Source of the DNA: Sphingosinicella sp. LHD-64
GTDB lineage: Bacteria; Pseudomonadota; Alphaproteobacteria; Sphingomonadales; Sphingomonadaceae
Direction: 5' to 3'
NCBI RefSeq assembly: GCF_031157375.1
Contig: NZ_JAVIFV010000003.1
Span: forward strand, 372,001 to 436,000
DNA length: 64,000 nt
Shown: positions 16,713-24,000 of the stretch, piece after piece
Layout of the letters: every line of letters begins with the position of its first letter
Numbering within the stretch: the stretch's first letter is position 1
Position numbers and translations under genes: made by a program
The notes under the pieces: model-generated
Seen by the model: the letters and a program-made list of their open reading frames with translations, nothing else
Databases searched by the model: none
Told to the model about the DNA's origin: nothing

Positions 16713-17380
16713 GCTTCGGTCTTTCCTTCGAGAAGATGTTCGTAGCCGGCGCCCATGATCGTGCTCACCGCATGGCCGGCGAGCACCGCTTGGGTCATGC
16801 CCGCTTCCTTGGCGGCGATCGCCTCGGCCGCGGCGAGAACGTCCGCGATCCGCGCGGCGGGGATGAAGGCTGCGCCGCTGCCGTCCGCGACGACATAGTC
16901 GCCGGTCGAAACCGTCACGTCGCCGACCGTGACCGGCTCCCCCGTAGAGGCTTCGTGGATGCGCCCACGCGCCGTCCGTGCCGTCGCGCCGCGGGCATAA
17001 ACGGCAAAGCCGATGTCGGCGGCTTCATCGACGTCGCGCGCCAGGCCCTCGACGATCACGCCGCTCAGGCCCTTCACCTTCGCCGCGTTGGAGAGGATGC
17101 CGCCCCAGCCGGCGCATTCGACGCCGGTGCGCTGCTCGACGACGATCACATTGCCCGGCTCGGCCGTGTCGATCGCCGTGGTGCACAGGTGCCGGGCCGG
17201 CGCACCTTCGGGCGGCTTGCCGGCGGCGAGCTTCACGGTGATGATCCGCCCGGCGATGCGTCGGCGTGCCGCCAGCGGGCCGAGGCCGGTGATCGACGCC
17301 GGCAGGCCGAGCTGGTCGAGCGCGTCAGAGACCGCGCAGGCATCGAGCTTCGCCAGCCGCTCGGCAATCGCGTCGCTCAC
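16709..17380 (-). CDS. RraA/aldolase-family protein, third copy
   Basis: A 223-residue RraA-family protein that begins with a GTG at 17380 overlapping the dioxygenase stop (GTGA). The family core is present (VECAGWGGILSNAA, then IVEGLARDVDEA), keeping Arg-Asp but with Gly where the first copy has Glu. The long same-frame stretch before 17380 belongs to the dioxygenase gene and is excluded. Three divergent paralogues in one operon suggest different substrates or a mixed oligomer rather than simple dosage. Confidence 0.8.
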   Translation of the reverse strand: MSDAIAERLAKLDACAVSDALDQLGLPASITGLGPLAARRRIAGRIITVKLAAGKPPEGAPARHLCTTAIDTAEPGNVIVVEQRTGVECAGWGGILSNAAKVKGLSGVIVEGLARDVDEAADIGFAVYARGATARTARGRIHEASTGEPVTVGDVTVSTGDYVVADGSGAAFIPAARIADVLAAAEAIAAKEAGMTQAVLAGHAVSTIMGAGYEHLLEGKTEA

Positions 17381-18405
17381 GCCGCCTGCTCCCGGTTCCA
17401 GTAGATGAAGCCGTTGGCGGTGCCGGTTCCCGCTTCCGAGCGATAGCAGGGCTGATAGTCGACCAGGCCGCCGGCGAGGTCGGTCTCGAACAGCGCACCG
17501 GCCGCTGCGATCCAGTTCTTGAGCTCGGACGTGCCGGACTGGAAATGATGCTCCTCGATCGCGCAGAGCGCCGCGCCGTCCCGGCTGGCGATCGCCTCGA
17601 TGATCCTGCGGTCGAACGCCTCGTCGATGACGAAATGGCTCATCCCGCCCGACCCGAAGATCGCGACGCGCGCATCCGACTCCCATTCGCGGATCACCCG
17701 GCCGACCAGCCGGCCGAAGGCGAAGCAGCGGCGCGCGGTCGGCTGGTTGGGCGGGAAGAAGGTGTTGGCGATCACCGGCACGTTGGGGATCACCCTGTCG
17801 CGCATGATCTGGCGGTAGATGAAGCCGAAGGCGTGGCCGATGCCGCTCGACCAGTGGCCGGGATTTTCCGGCAGGCGGTGCGAGCGGGCGACATCGAAAT
17901 CATTGGCGATCGCCGCCGCGATGATCCGCCGGCCGAGCTCGGGATGGCCGGGATAGTCGGTGCGCTCGGGCGGGTTGTGGCCCCATTCGGCGGCGTGGAT
18001 GCCGGGCGCCATCTTGGCCGCCTGCTCCTCCGACGCCGGCTCGTTCCAGATCACGGGCCCGTCGAACACGGTGAGCGCCGGCATCACGTCATCGAGGAAC
18101 AGCTCGTTCTGGTCGTTGCCGAAGATCACCGCGACGTCGGGCGCCGCGGCCTCGAACGCATCGGCCATCGTCTCGATCGCGGCCCGGCAGGCGCCGGCGC
18201 GGCGGGTGCGCTCTTCCAGCGTCGCCTGCTCGGCGAGATGCTCGTCCCTGCGCATCACGACGAGCGTAGGGAAATCATACTTGCCGCCGCGGAACGGATG
18301 GTCCTTGCGGGCGTGATCGGCCGGGAGGCGCAACAGCCACTCCTCCGGCGTGGTCGACAGCGTGGGACCGTGGGTGGTCCACATGCCCAGGACGATCTCG
18401 GCCAT
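17377..18405 (-). CDS. Class III extradiol ring-cleavage dioxygenase (LigB family)
   Basis: A 342-residue LigB-type Fe(II) dioxygenase that opens a catechol-type ring beside the hydroxyls. The N-terminal GMWTTHGPTL gives the first iron histidine (His12); ENPGHWSSGIGHAFG supplies conserved histidines, and GSGGMSHFVIDEAFDR carries the conserved C-terminal His/Glu region. It is longer than PCA 4,5-dioxygenase LigB (about 300) and lies between a LigJ-like hydratase and LigK-like aldolase genes. No separate LigA subunit is present, as in gallate dioxygenase-like enzymes, though those are usually longer fusions. Substrate: protocatechuate, gallate or an O-methylgallate-like compound by context. Confidence 0.83.
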   Translation of the reverse strand: MAEIVLGMWTTHGPTLSTTPEEWLLRLPADHARKDHPFRGGKYDFPTLVVMRRDEHLAEQATLEERTRRAGACRAAIETMADAFEAAAPDVAVIFGNDQNELFLDDVMPALTVFDGPVIWNEPASEEQAAKMAPGIHAAEWGHNPPERTDYPGHPELGRRIIAAAIANDFDVARSHRLPENPGHWSSGIGHAFGFIYRQIMRDRVIPNVPVIANTFFPPNQPTARRCFAFGRLVGRVIREWESDARVAIFGSGGMSHFVIDEAFDRRIIEAIASRDGAALCAIEEHHFQSGTSELKNWIAAAGALFETDLAGGLVDYQPCYRSEAGTGTANGFIYWNREQAA

Positions 18406-18417
18406 CGGCGTGCCTCC

Positions 18418-19425
18418 TTACTGGTCCAGCCGGAACAGGCGGCGGGCATTGTCCTCGAAGATCATCTTCTTCTCCGCATCGCTCAGCCAGTCGAAGCCGG
18501 CGATGATCGGGGCGATGTCGTCCATCGTCCTGCCGTCGTCGCCGGCGACCTTGGAGCCGACGCCCGGGCATTCCGAGCCGAACAGGCAGCGATCCGCGCC
18601 CACTGTCTCAATGAGCAGACGCAGCGCCCCTTCCGTGTAGAGGACGGTGTCGAAATAGAGGTTGCGCAGCCCTTCCGAGAAGCGCCGCTTCGCGCCCGGG
18701 TGGATCGAGCCCGCCTCGAACCGGCCGAGCTGATAGGGAATCGCGCCGCCGCCATGGCTGACGACGATCTTGAGGTCCGGGAAGTCGTCGAACACCGACG
18801 AATTGACCAGATTGAAGACCGCGATCGTCTCCTCGTTGATGAAGTGGAGCGAATAAGGCGAGCGGTCGGTGCGCGATCCGGTGGCGTGGATATGCGCGGG
18901 CACGTCGAGTTCGCAGAGCTTCTCGTAGAGCGGGTACCAATAGCGGTCGCCGAGGCCCGGCTGGTCGGTGCGGGTGTTCTCGTAGGGATCGGGATTGAGC
19001 AGGCAGCCCTTGAAGCCGAGCCCGCCGACGCACCGGTCCAGCTCCGCGAAGGTGTTCTCGATCGGCTCGCCCGCCACCTGGGGCAGGCCGCAGACGCCGA
19101 CGAACGTGTCCGGGAAGAGCTGCATCTGGCGGTGGATGATCGTGTTCGTCTCCTCGACGAACCAGTGGACCACGCGACCGGGTTCGAAGCTCGACATCAT
19201 CTGGAACGGCCGCGGCGAGATCAGCTGCAAGTCGGTGCCGTGGCGGTGGAGCATGTCGAGATGCCCGCATGGCGCCATCTCGACCTTGTTGGCGGCGCGG
19301 CGGATGTCGTCGTCGCTGACCTTCACCCCGCCACGCCCGTGCGAGCCGCGGTGCGAAAGGATCGACGCCTTGTAGGCCCAGAGCTCGGCCGGCGCGCTCA
19401 CATGCCCGTGACAGTCGATGATCAA
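18418..19425 (-). CDS. Amidohydrolase-family protein, 4-oxalomesaconate hydratase (LigJ)-like
   Basis: A 335-residue metal-dependent TIM-barrel protein of the amidohydrolase-2/ACMSD group. The metal motif MIIDCHGH is at the very N-terminus; FIGVCGLPQ-like, LNPDPYENT, WYPLYEKLCELDVPAHIHATG and VSHGGGAIPYQLGRF follow in the order found in LigJ, which hydrates 4-oxalomesaconate to CHA. It is the first gene of the operon that also encodes the ring-cleavage dioxygenase and aldolases, which supports the hydratase role. A decarboxylase role is the main alternative. A 24-base perfect palindrome containing CAGACGTCTG lies 38 bases upstream of its start. Confidence 0.83.
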   Translation of the reverse strand: MIIDCHGHVSAPAELWAYKASILSHRGSHGRGGVKVSDDDIRRAANKVEMAPCGHLDMLHRHGTDLQLISPRPFQMMSSFEPGRVVHWFVEETNTIIHRQMQLFPDTFVGVCGLPQVAGEPIENTFAELDRCVGGLGFKGCLLNPDPYENTRTDQPGLGDRYWYPLYEKLCELDVPAHIHATGSRTDRSPYSLHFINEETIAVFNLVNSSVFDDFPDLKIVVSHGGGAIPYQLGRFEAGSIHPGAKRRFSEGLRNLYFDTVLYTEGALRLLIETVGADRCLFGSECPGVGSKVAGDDGRTMDDIAPIIAGFDWLSDAEKKMIFEDNARRLFRLDQ

Positions 19426-19462
19426 GCCGGCTCTCCTTGCTGATCCGATCCGCGCGGATCGT

Positions 19463-19486
19463 TAATATACAGACGTCTGTATATTA
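19463..19486. promoter_or_regulatory. 24-base perfect palindromic operator upstream of the LigJ/LigB operon
   Basis: The core CAGACGTCTG (19470-19479) is extended symmetrically by TAATATA on the left and TATATTA on the right. It is the longest and most perfect copy in the window. On the minus strand TATATT in its right arm would serve as the -10, with a weak TCGGGC 17 bases upstream as -35. Confidence 0.7.
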
Positions 19487-19591
19487 GCCCGAACCCGGAA
19501 TGCAAGAGGCCCGGTCCGGCAACATACCCTCAGAAATTCAGGCTGGATCGAACATGATTGACAATCCTTCTCAATGAAAGCCATAAACGCA

Positions 19592-19601
19592 CAGACATCT
19601 G
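19592..19601. promoter_or_regulatory. Imperfect operator upstream of the FAH/monooxygenase operon
   Basis: CAGACATCTG differs from the CAGACGTCTG consensus at one central base and is followed by ATTA as in the site at 3873. It lies 128 bases before the fumarylpyruvate hydrolase-like start and 113 bases from the 19463 site, in the 303-base divergent gap 19426-19728. Confidence 0.45.
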
Positions 19602-19728
19602 ATTAACTGCGTACGAACCCGATGCAGATTGCCACGTCCCGCCCTGACGACTCAAGCGCCGACCCCCGCGGCGCGTGTCGCGAGCGGCAGGCGAATCGGG
19701 CCGCGACGCAAGGACGAGTGGAGTGACC

Positions 19729-20403
19729 ATGATCGCGATTCCGGCCCCGACCACCGTGCCCGTCACGGGCGGCAACAGTTTCCCGGTCCGCCGCGTCTAC
19801 TGCGTCGGGCGCAACTACCGCGCCCATGCGATCGAGATGGGTGCCGATCCGGACCGCGAGGCACCCTTCTTTTTCACCAAGCCGGCCGACGCGGTGGTGC
19901 CGAGCGGCACCACGATCGCCTATCCGCCGCGCACCGGCGACTATCAGCACGAGATCGAACTGGTGGTGGCGATCGGCCGGCGCGGCCGCGATATCCCGGT
20001 CGAGCGCGCGCACGAATTCGTCTTCGGCTATGCGGTCGGCCTCGACATGACTCGCCGCGACCTCCAGATCGAGGCGCGCAAGGCCGGCCGGCCGTGGGAC
20101 ATGGGCAAGGCATTCGACGAGTCCGCGCCCTGCGGCGAGATCAGCCCGGCCGCAACGACCGGCCCCCTGACTGGCGGCGCGATCAGCGTCACCGTCAACG
20201 GCGAGACCCGCCAGTCGAGCGATCTCTCGCTTCTCATCTGGAACGTCGCCGAGGTCATCGCGGACCTCTCCACCTATGTCGAGCTCGCGCCGGGCGACCT
20301 CATCTACACCGGCACGCCCGAGGGCGTCGGGCCGGTCCAGCCCGGCGACCGGCTGGTCGGCAGGATCGACGGCCTCGCCGACCTCGAAGTCACCATTCGC
20401 TGA
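19729..20403 (+). CDS. Fumarylacetoacetate hydrolase-family protein (fumarylpyruvate hydrolase-like)
   Basis: A 224-residue cytoplasmic acylpyruvate hydrolase. The length and the core (YCVGRNYRAHAIEMG, PFFFTKPADAV, YQHEIELVVAIG with the metal Glu-x-Glu, and GLDMTRRDLQ) match fumarylpyruvate hydrolase, which splits the ring-opened gentisate product into fumarate and pyruvate. The C-terminal YTGTPEGVGPVQPGD is the usual family end. I chose the ATG at 19729 because GGAGTG lies just upstream and the family begins there; an ATG at 19675 is possible. With the bicupin (5130) and the zeta-class GST (23185) it completes a gentisate route. Direct maleylpyruvate hydrolysis is an alternative. Confidence 0.87.
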   Translation: MIAIPAPTTVPVTGGNSFPVRRVYCVGRNYRAHAIEMGADPDREAPFFFTKPADAVVPSGTTIAYPPRTGDYQHEIELVVAIGRRGRDIPVERAHEFVFGYAVGLDMTRRDLQIEARKAGRPWDMGKAFDESAPCGEISPAATTGPLTGGAISVTVNGETRQSSDLSLLIWNVAEVIADLSTYVELAPGDLIYTGTPEGVGPVQPGDRLVGRIDGLADLEVTIR

Positions 20404-20427
20404 GCGGCGCGCGTGGACGGGGCGGCC

Positions 20428-21651
20428 ATGAACATCGGAATCGTCGGCGGGGGAATCGCCGGCCTGGCGCTCGCGCTCGGCCTGCACCGGCGCGGCATCG
20501 GCTGCACCGTCTACGAAGCCGCGCCCGACGTGCGCGAGATCGGCGTCGGCATCACCCTCCTCCCCCATGCGATGCGCGAAATCGCCGGGCTCGGCCTCGA
20601 CGACGCGATCCTGGCGGCGGGAATCGAGAACGAGACGAGCGCCTTCTTCAACCGCTTCGGCCAGCGCATCTTCGCCGAGCCGCGCGGCAAGCATGCCGGC
20701 TACCCCCATCCCGAAATCGGCATCCATCGCGGCAAGCTGCATGGCATCCTCTATCGCGCGGCGCTGGAGCGGCTGGGGCCGGATCTTGTCCGCACCGATC
20801 ATCAGCTCGTCGGACACGAACAGGGGGACGACGGCGTCACGCTCCAGTTCCGTCGCCTGTCGACCGGCGAGGCGCTGCCCGACGCCAGCGCCTCCGTCGT
20901 CATCGCCTGCGACGGCGTCAACTCGACCGTGCGCCGGGCCTATTATCCGGACGAGCAGGTCGCCTTCACCGGCATCAACACCTGGCGCGGCGTCACCCGC
21001 AGCGCGCCGATCCTGGGCGGACGCACCTATATCCGGGTCGGTTCGATCAAGACCGGCAAGATCGTCATCTACCCGATCGTCGACCATGACGACGGCACCC
21101 AGCTCATCAACTGGATCGCCGAGATCGAGCGGCCGGGCGAGGCCAAGAACGACTGGAACAAGCCGGGCCGGACCGAGGATTTCCTGCCGATCTACGAGAG
21201 CTTCCGCTTCGACTGGCTCGACGTCGGCCAGCTCATCCGCGACGCGGAGATGGTGCTCGAATATCCGATGGTCGACAAGGATCCGGTGGCGCGCTGGACG
21301 TTCGGCCGGGTGACGCTGGCGGGCGATGCCGCCCATCCCATGTATCCGCGCGGATCGAATGGATCGGCCCAGGCGCTGATCGACGCGCGCGTGCTCGCCG
21401 ACCTCCTCGCCACATATGAGCCGCAGGCGGCGCTCGCGGCGTTCGAGGCGGAGCGGCTGCCCGCGACCTCGGCGGTCGTGCGCACCAACCGCACCAGCCC
21501 GCCCGACGTGATCAACCTCAAGGTCGAGGAGCTGGTCGGCGACCGCCCTTTCGCCAATCTCGACGACCATATCAGCCAGGACGAGCTCCGTGCCCTGTCC
21601 GACCGCTACAAGAGCGTCGCCGGCTTCTCGCAGAGCGAGATGAGCAAGTAG
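20428..21651 (+). CDS. FAD-dependent aromatic monooxygenase (PhzS/salicylate hydroxylase-like)
   Basis: A 407-residue group A flavoprotein hydroxylase. It has GIVGGGIAGLALALGL (FAD motif 7-12), CDGVNSTVRRAYYP (DG motif, about 165) and LAGDAAHPMYPRGSNG (GD motif, about 290). The AHPMYPxGSNG version is known from PhzS-type enzymes rather than from NahG-type salicylate hydroxylases. It would hydroxylate an aromatic acid, possibly with decarboxylation, using NAD(P)H and O2. The ATG at 20428 is preferred over the GTG at 20413 because it begins directly at the flavin fold. It follows the acylpyruvate hydrolase gene by 24 bases, so it could produce gentisate or a related ring-cleavage substrate. Confidence 0.85.
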   Translation: MNIGIVGGGIAGLALALGLHRRGIGCTVYEAAPDVREIGVGITLLPHAMREIAGLGLDDAILAAGIENETSAFFNRFGQRIFAEPRGKHAGYPHPEIGIHRGKLHGILYRAALERLGPDLVRTDHQLVGHEQGDDGVTLQFRRLSTGEALPDASASVVIACDGVNSTVRRAYYPDEQVAFTGINTWRGVTRSAPILGGRTYIRVGSIKTGKIVIYPIVDHDDGTQLINWIAEIERPGEAKNDWNKPGRTEDFLPIYESFRFDWLDVGQLIRDAEMVLEYPMVDKDPVARWTFGRVTLAGDAAHPMYPRGSNGSAQALIDARVLADLLATYEPQAALAAFEAERLPATSAVVRTNRTSPPDVINLKVEELVGDRPFANLDDHISQDELRALSDRYKSVAGFSQSEMSK

Positions 21652-21686
21652 GGCGCCACGCCCTCGCCCAATCAAAAGCAATTCTT

Positions 21687-21753
21687 GTGTTCCCGCGAAA
21701 GCGGGAACACAGCCGCGCCGGGCCTGGGACTGGGCTCCCGCTTTCGCGGGAGC
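21687..21753. repeat. REP-like pair of inverted hairpins
   Basis: GTGTTCCCGC-GAAA-GCGGGAACAC (21687-21710) is a perfect 10-base-pair hairpin with a GAAA loop, and GCTCCCGC-TTTC-GCGGGAGC (21734-21753) is a second hairpin with the complementary loop. The pair forms the usual convergent REP arrangement after the monooxygenase gene and may slow RNA decay or end transcription. Confidence 0.75.
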
Positions 21754-21780
21754 ACATCATTGCCGCATGTCGTCATTGAT

Positions 21781-21805
21781 TATGATCATAACTATGATAA
21801 TAACT
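21781..21805. promoter_or_regulatory. A/T-rich tandem direct repeat, possible activator or repressor site
   Basis: TATGATCATAACT (21781-21793) and TATGATAATAACT (21793-21805) are 13-base direct copies with one difference and a 12-base period, close to one helical turn. The first overlaps the palindrome TTATGATCATAA (21780-21791). They lie about 55 bases before the next gene and differ from both operator families described elsewhere in the window. Confidence 0.45.
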
Positions 21806-21858
21806 CATTCAACCGACCCCGAATCGGCGGGGCGGGCTGAACGATCGAGGATGAGGAT

Positions 21859-22716
21859 ATGTCGAAGTTCGTGATCCAGACGCACGGCCGCCTGCAGGAA
21901 TGGGTGGCGCACGAAAAAGGCTTCTTCGCGGAAGCGGGCCTCACCGACTACGACCTGAGGACCATCGCCCTTCCGCCTGCCGATCCGAACAGGCCGGCCG
22001 GTGCCTATCAGAGCTACGAGGAAGGCCGCGAGGCGAGCGTCAGCTGCGCCTGCCACTGGACGGTGAACATGGCCGCCGCCAACGGGCACGGGAAGCTCTG
22101 GGCCGGCTGCTATTCGCTCTCGCCCGCCGGCATCTTCGTCGCCGACGAGTCGCCGGTCCGCAAGCTTGCCGATCTGGCCGACGTGCCGGTCGACGTCGGC
22201 TACCAGTCGGGCAGCCACTATGCGACCATCCAGGCGCTCGAGACCCGGGTCGAGCGTGATCGGATCAAGCTCGACTTCACCGGCCGCCCCAATGCCCGCC
22301 TCGAACGGCTGGTGAATGGCGAGACGCAAGCCGCGACCCTGTTCGGCTGCCAGCTCTATGTCGCCGAGCAGCTGGGCTTCCGCCGCGTCGCCGACACCAC
22401 CTTCATGATCGCCGGCATGGTTCCCGAAGGCACCGATCCGGCCGACGTCGCGAGATATTACGAGGCGCTGCGCAAGGCGCAGATGGAGATCGACCTCGAT
22501 CACCAGCGCTTCACCCATTATTTCCTGAACGACGTGCCGGAGGCTTATCGCGACCGCGTCGACACCGCCGCCTTCGGCCCGGGCGAGCGACTGGTGTTCG
22601 AGCCCTATTCGCCCGAGATCTTCGACAAGACGCAGGACTGGGTCGCCGAGCGCGACATCTTCACTGCCGACAAGCTCAACCAGCTCGGCTACGCGGAAGC
22701 GACCGTTCTCGCCTGA
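21859..22716 (+). CDS. Solute-binding-fold (NMT1/SsuA-like) protein without signal peptide
   Basis: A 285-residue protein with the type-2 periplasmic-binding fold of NMT1/SsuA/ThiY proteins (VAHEKGFFAEAGLTDYDL, then PVDVGYQSGSHYATIQALE). Unlike transport partners it starts with MSKFVIQTHGRL, with no signal sequence or lipobox, and no ABC permease or ATPase gene is nearby, so it should stay in the cytoplasm. An unusual SCACHW segment near residue 56 sits where such proteins bind ligand. Cytoplasmic enzymes with this fold exist, for example 4,5-dihydroxyphthalate decarboxylase and the yeast HMP-phosphate synthase, so a catalytic role in the aromatic pathway is possible. Function is not assigned. 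Confidence 0.75.
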   Translation: MSKFVIQTHGRLQEWVAHEKGFFAEAGLTDYDLRTIALPPADPNRPAGAYQSYEEGREASVSCACHWTVNMAAANGHGKLWAGCYSLSPAGIFVADESPVRKLADLADVPVDVGYQSGSHYATIQALETRVERDRIKLDFTGRPNARLERLVNGETQAATLFGCQLYVAEQLGFRRVADTTFMIAGMVPEGTDPADVARYYEALRKAQMEIDLDHQRFTHYFLNDVPEAYRDRVDTAAFGPGERLVFEPYSPEIFDKTQDWVAERDIFTADKLNQLGYAEATVLA

Positions 22717-22759
22717 TGCATACGTTGCCGGGCTTCGTGGGCGGAGCTAACGAAGCCCG

Positions 22760-23188
22760 GTGACAGACCAGACCGACAGTTCCGCCGAGCACGGCCTCCA
22801 GATCGGGCAGCTGCTGCGGCGGGCCTATGCCCATGCCAAGAAGCACAGCAGTGCCGAACTGGCCGGGATCGGCGACCTGACGCCGGTGCAGGCGAGCGCC
22901 CTCCTCGCTCTCGCCCGCCATTCGATGTCGCAGGCCGAGCTTGGCCGCTGGATCGACATGGAACCGGCCAACGTCCATTCCTTCGTCCGCCGCCTCGCCG
23001 CGGCGGGCCTTGCGAGCATCGAGCCCGACGGAAACCGCCGCTCGCGCGTGGTCCTGACCGCGGACGGCTGCCGGATCGCAGAGAAGGTGCGCGAGGGCGC
23101 CCGCCGATCGGCCGACACCGCCCTTGCGCGTCTTGATGCAGACGAGCGCGAAACCCTCGTCCGGTTGCTCGCTAAGCTCCTGTCCTAG
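22760..23188 (+). CDS. MarR-family transcriptional regulator, second copy
   Basis: A 142-residue winged-helix protein that starts with a GTG at 22760. The helix-turn-helix (MSQAELGRWIDMEPANVHSF) and wing (EPDGNRRSRVVLTADGC) are clear. It follows the solute-binding-fold gene by 43 bases and shares its stop tetramer CTAG with the convergent GST gene. It has no CAGACGTCTG site of its own, so it probably controls a smaller target, perhaps the gene upstream of it. It is shorter and not closely similar to the MarR at 6373. Confidence 0.85.
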   Translation: MTDQTDSSAEHGLQIGQLLRRAYAHAKKHSSAELAGIGDLTPVQASALLALARHSMSQAELGRWIDMEPANVHSFVRRLAAAGLASIEPDGNRRSRVVLTADGCRIAEKVREGARRSADTALARLDADERETLVRLLAKLLS

Positions 23189-23829
23189 ACCGCGTCCGGC
23201 TGCCGCTCCGGCGCGGTCTCGGCGAAGGCCGGGAGCGCGGTAAGATGCGCGTCGATCGCCCGCAGCGTCGGATAGGGATTGAGATCGGCGCCGAACCGGC
23301 GGGCATTGTACATTTGCGGCACCAGGCAGATGTCGGCGATCGACACGCGATCGCCGTGGCAATGGCGACCGTTACCCTGGGCCCGCGCCAACGCCTCCAG
23401 CGCGTCGAAGCCCTGCTTCACCCAGTGGCGATACCAGGCGTTCACGCTGTCCTTGTCTTGTCCGAACTCGGTGCGCAGATACTGGAGCACCCGTAAATTG
23501 CCGATCGGGTGGATGTCGCAGGCGACGATCTGCGCCATGGCGCGGACCTGCGCCCGGCCGATCGGATCGTCCGGCAGAAGCGGCGGATCGACATGAATCT
23601 CGTCCAGATATTCGATGATCGCGAGCGACTGGCCAAATGGTACCCCGTCGGCGACGAGGGTCGGCACCAGCCCTTGCGGGTTCAGCGCGAGATGGTCCGG
23701 CGTGCGCTGTGCCTGTTCACGGAAATTCCGGTACACCGTGCTGTAGGACAGGCCTTTCAGCCGGAGCGCGATCCGCACCCGCCAGGCGGCGGAGCTGCGG
23801 AAGAAGGTGTTGAGGACAAGCTCGGTCAT
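23185..23829 (-). CDS. Zeta-class GST, maleylpyruvate/maleylacetoacetate isomerase
   Basis: A 214-residue glutathione S-transferase of the zeta class. The glutathione site is the conserved SSAAWRVRIAL (12-22), and the C-terminal all-helical domain follows (DSVNAWYRHWVKQGFDALE, RVSIADICLVPQ). These enzymes turn the cis double bond of maleylpyruvate or maleylacetoacetate to trans. With the gentisate dioxygenase-like and fumarylpyruvate hydrolase-like genes this is the middle step of the gentisate route. An operator copy with one mismatch lies 11 bases before the start. Confidence 0.88.
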   Translation of the reverse strand: MTELVLNTFFRSSAAWRVRIALRLKGLSYSTVYRNFREQAQRTPDHLALNPQGLVPTLVADGVPFGQSLAIIEYLDEIHVDPPLLPDDPIGRAQVRAMAQIVACDIHPIGNLRVLQYLRTEFGQDKDSVNAWYRHWVKQGFDALEALARAQGNGRHCHGDRVSIADICLVPQMYNARRFGADLNPYPTLRAIDAHLTALPAFAETAPERQPDAV

Positions 23830-23840
23830 AGGAAATTACT

Positions 23841-23850
23841 CAGACGTCTT
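23841..23850. promoter_or_regulatory. Imperfect operator upstream of the GST gene
   Basis: CAGACGTCTT matches the CAGACGTCTG palindrome at nine of ten bases and lies 11 bases before the GST start codon, where bound protein would overlap the leader or promoter. Confidence 0.45.
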
Positions 23851-23942
23851 TCTATCTGGCCACGCGCTCGGAGAGCTCTATCGACCGGCTTGACCCGGAT
23901 CGACGTTTTGATGGACGATGCTGATTGGACATGACTCTCCTA

Positions 23943-23972
23943 TTGCCAATTATTCAGACGTCTGTCTATATT
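23943..23972 (+). promoter_or_regulatory. Promoter with embedded operator upstream of the ThDP-enzyme operon
   Basis: A -35-like TTGCCA (23943-23948) and a -10-like CTATAT or TATATT (23966-23972) are 17 to 18 bases apart, and the perfect palindrome CAGACGTCTG (23955-23964) lies in the spacer. This is the same geometry as at 3865-3893. The start codon at 24001 is 37 bases from the palindrome. Confidence 0.65.
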
Positions 23973-24000
23973 CCCGTCGAATGACAGAATGAGGATTCCG

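Noticed and set aside
2546-23188. Shared CTAG stop tetramers at the convergent pairs 2546-2549 and 23185-23188
   Set aside because: Both are real overlaps of TAG stops, but CTAG is self-complementary, so convergent genes can share it by simple compaction. No function is implied.
19729-23829. Homogentisate (tyrosine) pathway in place of gentisate
   Set aside because: The FAH-family protein has the short acylpyruvate hydrolase length rather than that of classical fumarylacetoacetase, and a gentisate-type bicupin is present while no homogentisate dioxygenase is seen.
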